In this document: one piece after another, positions 1-5,488 of the stretch
Position numbering within the stretch: position 1 is the stretch's first letter
How the letters are laid out: every line of letters begins with the position of its first letter
DNA from: JAUZPB01 sp050262615
GTDB taxonomy: Bacteria > Bacteroidota > Ignavibacteria > Ignavibacteriales > SURF-24
Length of the DNA stretch: 5,488 nt
NCBI GenBank assembly: GCA_050262615.1
Contig: JBLNEL010000162.1
Span: forward strand, 1 to 5,488
Direction of reading: 5' to 3'
The notes under the pieces: model-generated
Databases searched by the model: none
What the model saw: the letters and a program-made list of their open reading frames with translations, nothing else
What the model was told of the DNA's origin: nothing
Program-made: the position numbers and the translations under genes

Positions 1-1
1 G

Positions 2-541
2 GAGGGGATCTTCGAACATTATAAAGACACAAATGGAAAATTAAATGCCAAGGTTTTAGTATTAAACCAGAGTTATGAGCCTCTTTCAATCTGCAATGTT
101 AAAAAGGCCATTATACTTATGATCCTTAATAAAGCTCAAATTGTTGCTAATAAAGATCATAAAACTGTAAGAAGCAGGTATGAACAATTCCCATGGCCAA
201 GTGTAATAAGACTAAACCGTTATGTACCAGTTTCATATAAGAAGGTTATCCTAACAAGGAAGAACATCCTAAAAAGAGATCAGTACAAATGTGTTTATTG
301 CGGCAGAGGAGATCTCCCTCTAACGGTCGACCATGTAATCCCAAAAGCCAGAGGTGGAGAAGATATTTGGGAAAATCTGGTAACAGCATGTGTGGTGTGC
401 AATAATAAAAAAGGCGACCGTACACCAGAAGAGGCTAATTTTAAGATGAGATTCAAACCATTCAAGCCGACCCATATCCTTTTTATGAGTAATTCAGTCG
501 GGAAGATTGAGGATTCATGGAAGCCATTTCTATTTCAATGA
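2..541 (+). CDS. HNH endonuclease, zinc-finger type (5' partial)
   Basis: Likely a small metal-dependent HNH nuclease. The frame is open from position 2 to the TGA at 539-541, giving 179 visible residues. The first in-frame ATG is at 119, but the 39 codons before it encode a stretch (KVLVLNQSYEPLSICNVKKA) typical of the conserved N-terminus of this family, so the true start lies left of the window. The nuclease core is at about 290-410: a CxxC pair (VYC context, first Cys codon at 290), the D-H catalytic pair at 329-334, a GGED/W-x-NLV segment, and a second CxxC followed by N-N-K-K. The four cysteines would bind structural zinc, and the first His and later Asn are the HNH residues. Homologues are widespread single-copy chromosomal genes with no well-defined role (DNA repair or defence are possibilities). 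A 143-nt gap separates it from trpS, so it is probably a separate transcript. Family call firm, biological role unknown. Confidence 0.88.
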   Translation, partial: EGIFEHYKDTNGKLNAKVLVLNQSYEPLSICNVKKAIILMILNKAQIVANKDHKTVRSRYEQFPWPSVIRLNRYVPVSYKKVILTRKNILKRDQYKCVYCGRGDLPLTVDHVIPKARGGEDIWENLVTACVVCNNKKGDRTPEEANFKMRFKPFKPTHILFMSNSVGKIEDSWKPFLFQ

Positions 542-546
542 TCTCT

Positions 547-567
547 TTGAACCAGCAGTCGGTTCAA
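547..567 (+). terminator. Stem-loop after the HNH gene, possible weak terminator
   Basis: TTGAACC (547-553) and GGTTCAA (561-567) form a perfect 7-bp stem with a 7-nt loop, starting 5 nt after the HNH stop codon. The position suits a transcript end or 3' stabilising hairpin. No T-run follows the stem, so it is not a canonical intrinsic terminator. The structure is seen directly; the terminator role is inference. Confidence 0.35.
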
Positions 568-591
568 TAGTCGCAAAACTCATCGTATAAT
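563..591 (+). promoter_or_regulatory. Candidate promoter for the trpS-lysS gene run
   Basis: TATAAT at 586-591 matches the general bacterial -10 hexamer exactly. A poor -35 match (TTCAAT, 563-568) lies 17 nt upstream and overlaps the right arm of the stem-loop at 547-567. A start near 598 would give a leader of about 87 nt before trpS. In Bacteroidota the housekeeping promoter is different (TAnnTTTG), and in AT-rich DNA a TATAAT can arise by chance, so this is only a candidate. This gap is the only place in the window with room for a promoter for the downstream run. Confidence 0.25.
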
Positions 592-632
592 AAAAAAAAT
601 AAGCTTTATATTGATCAAATTTCTTAATAGAT

Positions 633-644
633 TTTAAGCTTAAA
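633..644. repeat. 12-bp perfect palindrome in the trpS leader
   Basis: TTTAAGCTTAAA is a perfect 12-bp palindrome, 41 nt upstream of the trpS start. Its core, AAGCTTA (636-642), can also pair with TAAGCTT at 600-606 to form a 7-bp stem with a 29-nt loop. That loop contains a second palindrome, TTGATCAA (611-618). It could be a dimeric regulator site, part of a leader RNA structure, or chance in AT-rich sequence. Confidence 0.3.
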
Positions 645-674
645 TTTTTATTTACTTCTAAAAAAAATAAAAAT
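644..674 (+). repeat. All-AT inverted repeat next to the trpS ribosome binding site
   Basis: ATTTTTATTT (644-653) and AAATAAAAAT (665-674) are perfect 10-bp complements around an 11-nt loop. The right arm ends one base before the AGGGG Shine-Dalgarno at 676-680. In the mRNA it would be a weak all-AU hairpin beside, but not covering, the ribosome binding site. No Trp-rich leader peptide and no T-box signature were seen in the leader. Confidence 0.4.
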
Positions 675-675
675 C

Positions 676-680
676 AGGGG
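676..680 (+). promoter_or_regulatory. Ribosome binding site of trpS
   Basis: AGGGG ends 4 nt before the ATG at 685. It supports that start and is the only purine-rich SD-like motif in the leader. Confidence 0.6.
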
Positions 681-684
681 AATA

Positions 685-1668
685 ATGCATAAAAAAAGAA
701 TTTTGAGCGGAATGAGACCTACAGGGAAACTTCATCTTGGGAATTATGTCGGAGCGCTCGAAAATTGGATAAAACTCCAGGATCAATATGAAAGTTACCA
801 CTTTGTAGCCGATTATCATATGCTTACAACTGATCTGGATACATCCGGCATTCAGCAAAATACTATCGATATGGTAATTGATTGGCTTGCCTCAGGGCTT
901 AGTGCTGAAAAAAGTCCGTTTTTCCGTCAATCCAAGGTTAAAGAACATACAGAACTGCATTTGATCTTTTCCATGCTAATTACAACAGCCAGACTGGAAA
1001 GAAATCCCACGTTAAAGGATCAGGTAAGAGACTTAAATATTGAAAGTCTTGTTTATGGCCACCTGGGATATCCAGTTCTTCAGGCCGCTGATATCCTGCT
1101 TTACAAAGGGGATGTAGTTCCGGTCGGTGAAGACCAGGTCCCGCATGTAGAGATTGCCCGCGAGATTGCCAGAAGGTTTAATCTTCAATATGGAGAGGTC
1201 TTCCCGGAACCAGAGCCGCTCCTGACAAAATTTGCGAGATTGCCAGGACTTGATGGGGTCGCCAAAATGAGTAAGTCACTGAACAATGCTATATTTTTGT
1301 CTGATGAGCCAGCAACAGTTACTGCGAAAATGAAGAAAGCGGTTACTGATCCATTGAAAGTAAGGCGTGGTGATCCTGGCAGACCTGAAATTTGTGTTGT
1401 ATTTATGTACCACCAAAAATTCAATACACCCGAAGAAATTTCAGAGGTTGAGATTGGATGCCGTTCAGGAGCATTAGGTTGTGTTGATTGCAAGATGAAA
1501 GCCGCAAATCGAATAAATCAGATGCTTGAGCCAATACTCGAAAGAAGAAAACATTATGAAAATAATATTGATGTTGTAACAGATATTTTAACCGATGGTG
1601 AAAAACGCGCCAGGGTGGTAGCTCAGAATACTATGAGTGAAGTTCACGAAAAGATGAAATTAGGGTAA
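685..1668 (+). CDS. trpS: Tryptophanyl-tRNA synthetase
   Basis: Charges tRNA-Trp with tryptophan using ATP, in the cytoplasm. It is 327 residues, the usual length for bacterial TrpRS. The class I Rossmann fold starts with the HIGH-type signature HLGN (residues 17-20, in PTGKLHLGNYVGA). The middle carries the TrpRS-typical QAADILLYKGD and VGEDQVPHVE segments (about 133-156), and the second class I signature KMSKS is at 194-198. The C-terminal anticodon-binding helical domain holds four cysteines, C237, C259, C266 and C269, in a CRSGALGCVDCK context. This arrangement resembles the [4Fe-4S] site reported for Thermotoga maritima TrpRS. Start chosen at the ATG with AGGGG 4 nt upstream. It is the first gene of the tight run, and scpA begins 2 nt after its stop. 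No amino-acid-responsive leader (T-box or attenuator peptide) is visible. Confidence 0.97.
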   Translation: MHKKRILSGMRPTGKLHLGNYVGALENWIKLQDQYESYHFVADYHMLTTDLDTSGIQQNTIDMVIDWLASGLSAEKSPFFRQSKVKEHTELHLIFSMLITTARLERNPTLKDQVRDLNIESLVYGHLGYPVLQAADILLYKGDVVPVGEDQVPHVEIAREIARRFNLQYGEVFPEPEPLLTKFARLPGLDGVAKMSKSLNNAIFLSDEPATVTAKMKKAVTDPLKVRRGDPGRPEICVVFMYHQKFNTPEEISEVEIGCRSGALGCVDCKMKAANRINQMLEPILERRKHYENNIDVVTDILTDGEKRARVVAQNTMSEVHEKMKLG

Positions 1669-1670
1669 AC

Positions 1671-2390
1671 TTGTATAAAATTAAGTTACAGCAATTTGAA
1701 GGGCCTCTGGACTTACTCCTTTTTTTTATAAAAAGGGATGAGCTTAATATTTATGATATCCCAATATCTAAGATAACAAGGGAATTCTTTGATTATATGA
1801 ATCTTATAAAAGCTCTGGATCTTGAAGTCGCCGGGGATTTTATTCTTATGGCAACTACGCTGATGCAGATAAAAGTCAGAATGCTTTTGCCTAAAGAGGT
1901 AGATGAGAAAGGCGAAGAAATTGACCCGCGAGCTGATCTGATAAAGGCGCTGCTTGAGTACAAAAGATATAAGGAAATGTCTGAGGAGCTTAGTTTTTTT
2001 GAATCAAATCAAAGGAAATTAAGCTACAGAGGGAATTTTGATGGTGATTACAAGGAAGCCCCTTCTGAGTTAGGAACATTGTTAAAGAATATTACTCTTT
2101 ATGATTTGATGAAGGCATTCAAAAATGCCATTATGGATAAACCAAAAGAAGTTGTTCATGAAATCAAAAAGATACCTGTAACAATAGATGAGCAGATGCA
2201 GCTTATTATGACTATGTTAGACGAGGATAAGGAACTTCGCTTTTTGAAAATAGTAAAAGGAATGGAAGAAAAACTTAGAATTATTGTAACATTCATTGCT
2301 TTACTTGAAATGATAAAAATGGGGAAAATCGGTTTACGTGAATCTGAAAATTTTAATGATTTTATAGTCTATAGTTTTGACAATGGATAA
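1671..2390 (+). CDS. scpA: Segregation and condensation protein A (kleisin)
   Basis: ScpA is the kleisin of the bacterial condensin Smc-ScpAB. It bridges the two Smc heads and binds the ScpB dimer, helping to organise and separate chromosomes. The 239-residue product opens with the family signature FEGPLDLLL (9-17), followed by KRDELNIYDIPISKIT and a helical stretch (FILMATTLMQIKVRMLLP, 57-74) that matches the Smc-neck-binding N-terminal domain. The middle (about 75-165) is charged and would hold the ScpB contacts. The C-terminus (about 166-236, LRFLKIVKGMEEKLRIIVTF region) is the winged-helix part that binds the Smc head. The start is a TTG, 2 nt after the trpS stop, with AGGG at 1662-1665. 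No in-frame ATG offers an alternative that keeps the conserved N-terminus. The 3' end overlaps scpB. No smc gene is in the window. Confidence 0.95.
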   Translation: MYKIKLQQFEGPLDLLLFFIKRDELNIYDIPISKITREFFDYMNLIKALDLEVAGDFILMATTLMQIKVRMLLPKEVDEKGEEIDPRADLIKALLEYKRYKEMSEELSFFESNQRKLSYRGNFDGDYKEAPSELGTLLKNITLYDLMKAFKNAIMDKPKEVVHEIKKIPVTIDEQMQLIMTMLDEDKELRFLKIVKGMEEKLRIIVTFIALLEMIKMGKIGLRESENFNDFIVYSFDNG

Positions 2391-3036
2391 AATATATAAT
2401 TCTGTTATTGAAGCCTTAATTTTTGCATCTGATGAGTCTATTTCTGCAGCTGAGATACTTCGTGCTATCAAAGAAATTGATGGTGATGATGTCGGACTTT
2501 CAGAAGAAGATATCGATACTATCATCACTGAGTTAAATGAGAAATATAATACTCAGGATGTATCCTTTAATATAATGAAAATTGCTCATGGTTACATTTT
2601 CGCAACTAAACCTGAAGTGGGGAAATATGTAGGATATCTTTCTTTGGAAAAAAGTAAAAGGAGATTAAGTCAGGCTGCATTGGAAACTTTGGCAATAATT
2701 GCTTACAAACAGCCTATTACAAAGCCAGAAATTGAGTCGATAAGGGGCGTAAATTCTGATTATATACTTAATATGCTTCTTGAAAAAAATCTGATTACAA
2801 TTGCCGGCAGGTCTGAAACAGTTGGAAGGCCTTTATTATATGGCACAACAGAAGAATTCCTGAGGTATTTCGGTCTTTATCAATTGTCTGATCTTCCAAA
2901 GCCAAGAGAGATTGAAGAGATAATGAAGGATGAAGATTTTATAGAACAAAAACAAAAAATATTAATGAACGGCATCGAAGAATCACTGGAAAAGAGTGTT
3001 AAAGAGGAGGACGAGGATGCAGATTCGATTGAATAA
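2383..3036 (+). CDS. scpB: Segregation and condensation protein B
   Basis: ScpB forms a dimer of tandem winged-helix domains that binds the central part of ScpA in the Smc-ScpAB complex. The product is 217 residues from the ATG at 2383. The first winged helix is about 3-85 (IEALIFASDESISAAEI, then FNIMKIAHGYIFATKPE). The second is about 90-165, with the strong family signatures LSQAALETLAIIAYKQPIT (95-113) and AGRSETVGRPLLYGTTEEFL (141-160). The last 20 residues are a very acidic tail. A TTG at 2377 would add two residues (M-T); I prefer the ATG, although neither has a clear Shine-Dalgarno. The start lies inside scpA, an 8-nt overlap, so translation is probably coupled to scpA, which suits two subunits of one complex. 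Confidence 0.95.
   Translation: MDKIYNSVIEALIFASDESISAAEILRAIKEIDGDDVGLSEEDIDTIITELNEKYNTQDVSFNIMKIAHGYIFATKPEVGKYVGYLSLEKSKRRLSQAALETLAIIAYKQPITKPEIESIRGVNSDYILNMLLEKNLITIAGRSETVGRPLLYGTTEEFLRYFGLYQLSDLPKPREIEEIMKDEDFIEQKQKILMNGIEESLEKSVKEEDEDADSIE
3006..3010 (+). promoter_or_regulatory. Ribosome binding site of the rluB-type gene, inside scpB
   Basis: GGAGG lies 6 nt before the ATG at 3017. It decides the start against the upstream in-frame GTG at 2996, which would prepend seven basic residues not expected before an S4 domain. The motif falls in scpB codons for the acidic tail (GAG-GAG-GAC-GAG), so one sequence serves as both coding tail and SD. Confidence 0.75.
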
Positions 3037-3724
3037 GTTTTTATCTGAATGCGGTATTGCTTCCAGAAGAAAAGTTGAAGAACTTATTCTACAGGGAAGA
3101 ATTTCAGTCAATAATGAACTCATCACTCATCTTGCTGTAAAAGTAGACCCTGAGAAAGATGTTATCAGGTTAGATGGAGAGTTAGTCAGACCTGATGAAA
3201 AAGTATACTTCTTATTAAATAAACCAAAGGGCTTTGTAACAACTACAAACGACGAGAAGAAAAGAAAAACAGTAATCGATCTTATTAAAACCAAGGTCAA
3301 GATTTTTCCGGTAGGGAGACTTGATTATGATACTTCAGGTGTTCTAATACTCACTAACGATGGAGATTTTTCAAACCTGCTGCTTCATCCTGAAAATAAG
3401 GTCCCTAGAATTTACAGAGTTATGATAAATAAACCTTTAGCTATCAAAGATAAGGAAAGACTGTTAAAGGGAATAATGATAGATGACAGGAAGGGGAAAT
3501 TCGAAACAATATATCCGACAAAAAAACTGAACATTATAAATATTTCGACAGTCGAAGGGCGCAATCATTTTGTTAAAAATATGTTTAAGGCATTGGGATA
3601 TACAGTAGTTGAGCTTTCAAGAATAAGCTACGGCGGAATAAAATTAGAGAATCTGCCTTTGGGGGCATACAGACCATTAACAAAAGAAGAAATAAATTCT
3701 ATTTATAAAAAATATGCTCATTAA
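3017..3724 (+). CDS. rluB: RsuA/RluB-family rRNA pseudouridine synthase
   Basis: Converts a specific uridine in rRNA to pseudouridine. In this gene neighbourhood the usual annotation is RluB (23S rRNA, helix 80-93 region), but the sequence alone does not separate RluB from RsuA, RluE or RluF targets. The product is 235 residues. An N-terminal S4 RNA-binding domain covers about 3-48 (LNKFLSECGIASRRKVEELI, then GRISVNN). The catalytic domain starts at about 62 (YFLLNKPKGFVTT). The catalytic motif GRLDYDTSGVLILTNDG is at 100-116, with D103 as the expected nucleophile. The C-terminal GRNHFVKNMFKALGY segment (181-195) stands where the family usually reads GRNRQVRRMF-like, with fewer arginines here. 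It overlaps scpB by 20 nt and dacB by 11 nt, so translation is probably coupled on both sides. Confidence 0.92.
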   Translation: MQIRLNKFLSECGIASRRKVEELILQGRISVNNELITHLAVKVDPEKDVIRLDGELVRPDEKVYFLLNKPKGFVTTTNDEKKRKTVIDLIKTKVKIFPVGRLDYDTSGVLILTNDGDFSNLLLHPENKVPRIYRVMINKPLAIKDKERLLKGIMIDDRKGKFETIYPTKKLNIINISTVEGRNHFVKNMFKALGYTVVELSRISYGGIKLENLPLGAYRPLTKEEINSIYKKYAH

Positions 3725-5222
3725 AAAAAGTCTGGTCTTTCTTTTAGTTTTGGAACTTCAGTTGATCGTTTTTGGGCAGAACAATCAGCAATCGTCAGCT
3801 TTGGCCAAAATTAATTCCTCCAGGGTTGCTGAATTCTGGCAGCAGCTGGAGGACATTTTCAGTGACCCAAACTTTAGTAACTCTAATTGGGGAGTTGTAA
3901 TCAAATCACTTGAAACCGGAGAATATTTATATAAAAGGAATGAAGATAAATTTTTTATTCCAGCCAGCAATATGAAGCTGTTTACAACTTCATCTGGTAT
4001 GCTTTTACTGGGTCGTAATTTCCGTTATAAAACTAACCTTTATATCAATGGGACAATTGAAGCCTCAGTGTTAAAAGGTGATTTGATAATTCAGGGTACA
4101 GGCGACCCGACTAATTCTGAGAGATTTAACCAGGGGGATCTTTATAAAGTTTATAATGAGTGGGCTGACACTTTACTTGCCCATGGTGTTGAGGAAATTA
4201 CAGGTAATATTATTGGGGATGATAAATATTTTGAGGAAAATGGTTATGGGGCAGGCTGGGCTTGCGATTACGAAAGTTATTGGTATTCAGCCCCTACAAG
4301 TGCAATAAGTTTTAATGAAAACTGCATTGACATTATTGTACGTCCATCAGAAATTGGGAAAAATGCATATCTTTCTGTACTCCCGGACACCAGATATGTA
4401 ACTATTATTAATAAAGTAATGACTGCTCCAAAAGGAACTCCATCAGAAGTGGATGTTTACAGGGAACGGGGGACAAATGTAATCACTGTATTCGGGAAGA
4501 TAAGTATTGAATCAGATGAAATAAAAACCTATGCTACAGTTACTAATCCCACACAGTACTCAGTTATTGTACTGAAAGATGTTTTAAAGAAAAAAGGTAT
4601 CAACGTCAAAGGATATGCTGCTGATATCGGTGACGAGAATATGAGTCTTGATTACTCCAAAATGACAAAATTACTGACGCATTATTCTGTTCCCCTTCCA
4701 GAGATATTAAAGGTAATAAATAAGAATAGTTATAATTTTTACGCCGAGCAGTTATTAAAAACCATTGGACTGGAAAAGCTTGGCTATGGCAGTGTAGATA
4801 ATGGAGTCAAAGCCATTAAAAGTCTGCTGCGTGAAATTGGCATTAATTCTGAAAATATGATTATTGCCGATGGTTCCGGTCTTTCAAGATTAAACCTTGT
4901 TACCCCAAGGCAGATTGTTGATCTTTTAAATTATATATATAGACATAGTATTTTCCCGACCTTCTATCAGACCCTGCCTATAGCTGGAATTGATGGGAGT
5001 TTGGCCTTGAGAATGACAAGATCAAAAGCTGAAAACAATGTAAGAGCCAAGACAGGATACCTGGGCGGTGTACGTTCTATGTGCGGGTATGTTTTTACTG
5101 CTGATAATGAACCTGTCTGTTTTTCAATCATAGTTAATAATTTTATTGTACCCGCAACATTGGCCGATAACATTCAGGATCTTGTGTGTCTAAGGCTGGC
5201 AAATTTTTCTAGAAAACAATAA
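3714..5222 (+). CDS. dacB: D-alanyl-D-alanine carboxypeptidase/endopeptidase (PBP4, peptidase S13)
   Basis: An exported penicillin-binding protein that trims D-Ala from stem peptides and/or cuts cross-links in peptidoglycan. The product is 502 residues, normal for PBP4. Residues 1-21 are a signal peptide (basic MLIKK, hydrophobic core, VFG before a Gln-rich mature start); there is no lipobox cysteine, so it should be periplasmic or loosely membrane-associated. All three active-site motifs are present: SxxK as SNMK (85-88, in PASNMKLFT), SxN as SYN (339-341, in NSYNFYAEQLL) and KTG (446-448, in VRAKTGYLGGVRSMCGY). The S13-typical ADGSGLSRLNLVTPRQ is at 385-400 and QGTGDPT at 127-133. About 250 residues separate SxxK from SxN, as expected for the extra domains of class C PBPs. 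C184 and C204 fall in a region where a disulfide is plausible. The start overlaps the rluB end (11 nt) and has no clear SD, so initiation probably relies on coupling. Confidence 0.95.
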   Translation: MLIKKSLVFLLVLELQLIVFGQNNQQSSALAKINSSRVAEFWQQLEDIFSDPNFSNSNWGVVIKSLETGEYLYKRNEDKFFIPASNMKLFTTSSGMLLLGRNFRYKTNLYINGTIEASVLKGDLIIQGTGDPTNSERFNQGDLYKVYNEWADTLLAHGVEEITGNIIGDDKYFEENGYGAGWACDYESYWYSAPTSAISFNENCIDIIVRPSEIGKNAYLSVLPDTRYVTIINKVMTAPKGTPSEVDVYRERGTNVITVFGKISIESDEIKTYATVTNPTQYSVIVLKDVLKKKGINVKGYAADIGDENMSLDYSKMTKLLTHYSVPLPEILKVINKNSYNFYAEQLLKTIGLEKLGYGSVDNGVKAIKSLLREIGINSENMIIADGSGLSRLNLVTPRQIVDLLNYIYRHSIFPTFYQTLPIAGIDGSLALRMTRSKAENNVRAKTGYLGGVRSMCGYVFTADNEPVCFSIIVNNFIVPATLADNIQDLVCLRLANFSRKQ

Positions 5223-5227
5223 GGAGG
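5223..5227 (+). promoter_or_regulatory. Ribosome binding site of lysS
   Basis: GGAGG directly follows the dacB TAA and ends 4 nt before the GTG at 5232. It is among the strongest SD matches in the window and supports a GTG start. Confidence 0.75.
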
Positions 5228-5231
5228 AATA

Positions 5232-5488
5232 GTGGATAGTAATATTCAACATGAAGATCTAAATACACTGATAAAGAGACGTCTTGAAGAATTAGATGAG
5301 TTAAAGAAAAAAAATATTGAACCTTTTGAGTATAGCTTTGATGTTGACTCTTATTCCCAGGAAATAAAGGACTCATATCAGGAAGGCATTGAAAAGAATG
5401 TCAAAATCGCTGGCAGGATTATGGCAATTAGAAGAATGGGTAAGGCTTCGTTTGCTCATCTCCAGGACAGATACGGGAAAATTCAGAT
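5232..5488 (+). CDS. lysS: Lysyl-tRNA synthetase, class II (3' partial, N-terminal 85 residues)
   Basis: The start of a class II LysRS, which charges tRNA-Lys with lysine; the gene runs off the right edge. It opens at GTG 5232 with a good SD 4 nt upstream. The dacB stop is in the same frame just upstream, and the next in-frame ATG (residue 64) would cut through the conserved part, so the GTG start is well supported. Residues 1-30 are a charged helix with LNTLIKRRLEELDELKKKNI, the typical LysRS N-terminal extension before the OB-fold. Residues 58-85 hold the anticodon-binding OB-fold signature VKIAGRIMAIRRMGKASF followed by AHLQDRYGKIQ, characteristic of LysRS and not AspRS or AsnRS. The catalytic class II motifs 1-3 are outside the window. 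It follows dacB by 9 nt and is likely co-transcribed. Confidence 0.93.
   Translation, partial: MDSNIQHEDLNTLIKRRLEELDELKKKNIEPFEYSFDVDSYSQEIKDSYQEGIEKNVKIAGRIMAIRRMGKASFAHLQDRYGKIQ

Noticed and set aside
1..7. GGAGGGG at the left edge as a ribosome binding site for the HNH gene
   Set aside because: No ATG, GTG or TTG in the correct frame follows at a usable distance; the purine run is more simply read as coding sequence.
290..410. HNH domain as part of a homing endonuclease, Cas9-like or mobile defence system
   Set aside because: The protein is a compact stand-alone HNH with a family-typical N-terminus. There are no intron or intein boundaries, CRISPR repeats, methyltransferase or integrase nearby.
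547..567. Stem-loop as a strong intrinsic terminator
   Set aside because: The stem is only 7 bp and the sequence after it (TAGTCGCAAAAC) has no T-run on either strand, so only a weak terminator or 3' hairpin is reported.
542..684. T-box or tryptophan attenuator controlling trpS
   Set aside because: No T-box core, no run of Trp codons in a short leader frame, and the gap is too short for a full T-box plus terminator.
1185..1493. 102-codon open frame on the - strand inside trpS
   Set aside because: It lies fully inside a confidently identified gene, has no recognisable protein features and no ribosome binding context. The other minus-strand open frames (658-858, 2334-2528, 3785-3970, 4967-5173) are rejected on the same grounds.
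3017..5222. A new multi-gene system hidden among the housekeeping genes
   Set aside because: Every frame with good coding character belongs to a known family, spacings leave no room for extra genes, and nothing suggests recent transfer.

Overview
The window is a compact, AT-rich bacterial housekeeping region. All seven genes lie on the + strand, in the order HNH endonuclease (5' end outside the window), trpS, scpA, scpB, rluB-type pseudouridine synthase, dacB/PBP4, lysS (3' end outside the window). The protein style and the trpS–scpA–scpB–rluB–dacB–lysS order suggest a member of the Bacteroidota/Chlorobiota/Ignavibacteria (FCB) group. Ignavibacteria-like is my best guess, made from memory of the families and not from a search. 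The signal-peptide-bearing PBP4 in a complete peptidoglycan-type context fits a diderm bacterium.

Region by region: positions 2-541 hold an HNH nuclease of the compact zinc-finger type, which continues off the left edge. Positions 542-684 are the only real intergenic gap. It holds a 7-bp stem-loop just after the HNH stop, a TATAAT hexamer, a 12-bp perfect palindrome, an all-AT inverted repeat and the trpS ribosome binding site. From 685 to the right edge the genes form one tight run. trpS and scpA are 2 nt apart, scpA/scpB, scpB/rluB and rluB/dacB overlap, and dacB and lysS are separated by 9 nt. This is most simply read as one operon starting in the 542-684 gap.

Functionally the run combines tRNA charging (TrpRS, LysRS), chromosome condensation and segregation (ScpA and ScpB, the non-SMC subunits of Smc-ScpAB), rRNA modification (RsuA/RluB-type pseudouridine synthase) and cell-wall maturation (PBP4). 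All are growth-linked functions, and co-transcription would tie them to growth rate.

I found no mobile element, CRISPR array, tRNA, rRNA or unknown multi-gene system. The points most worth a second look are a four-cysteine set in TrpRS matching the [4Fe-4S] site described in Thermotoga maritima TrpRS, the structured trpS leader, and altered residues in the usually arginine-rich C-terminal motif of the pseudouridine synthase. Two start codons are non-ATG (TTG for scpA, GTG for lysS), and rluB clearly starts at an internal ATG whose Shine-Dalgarno lies inside scpB.
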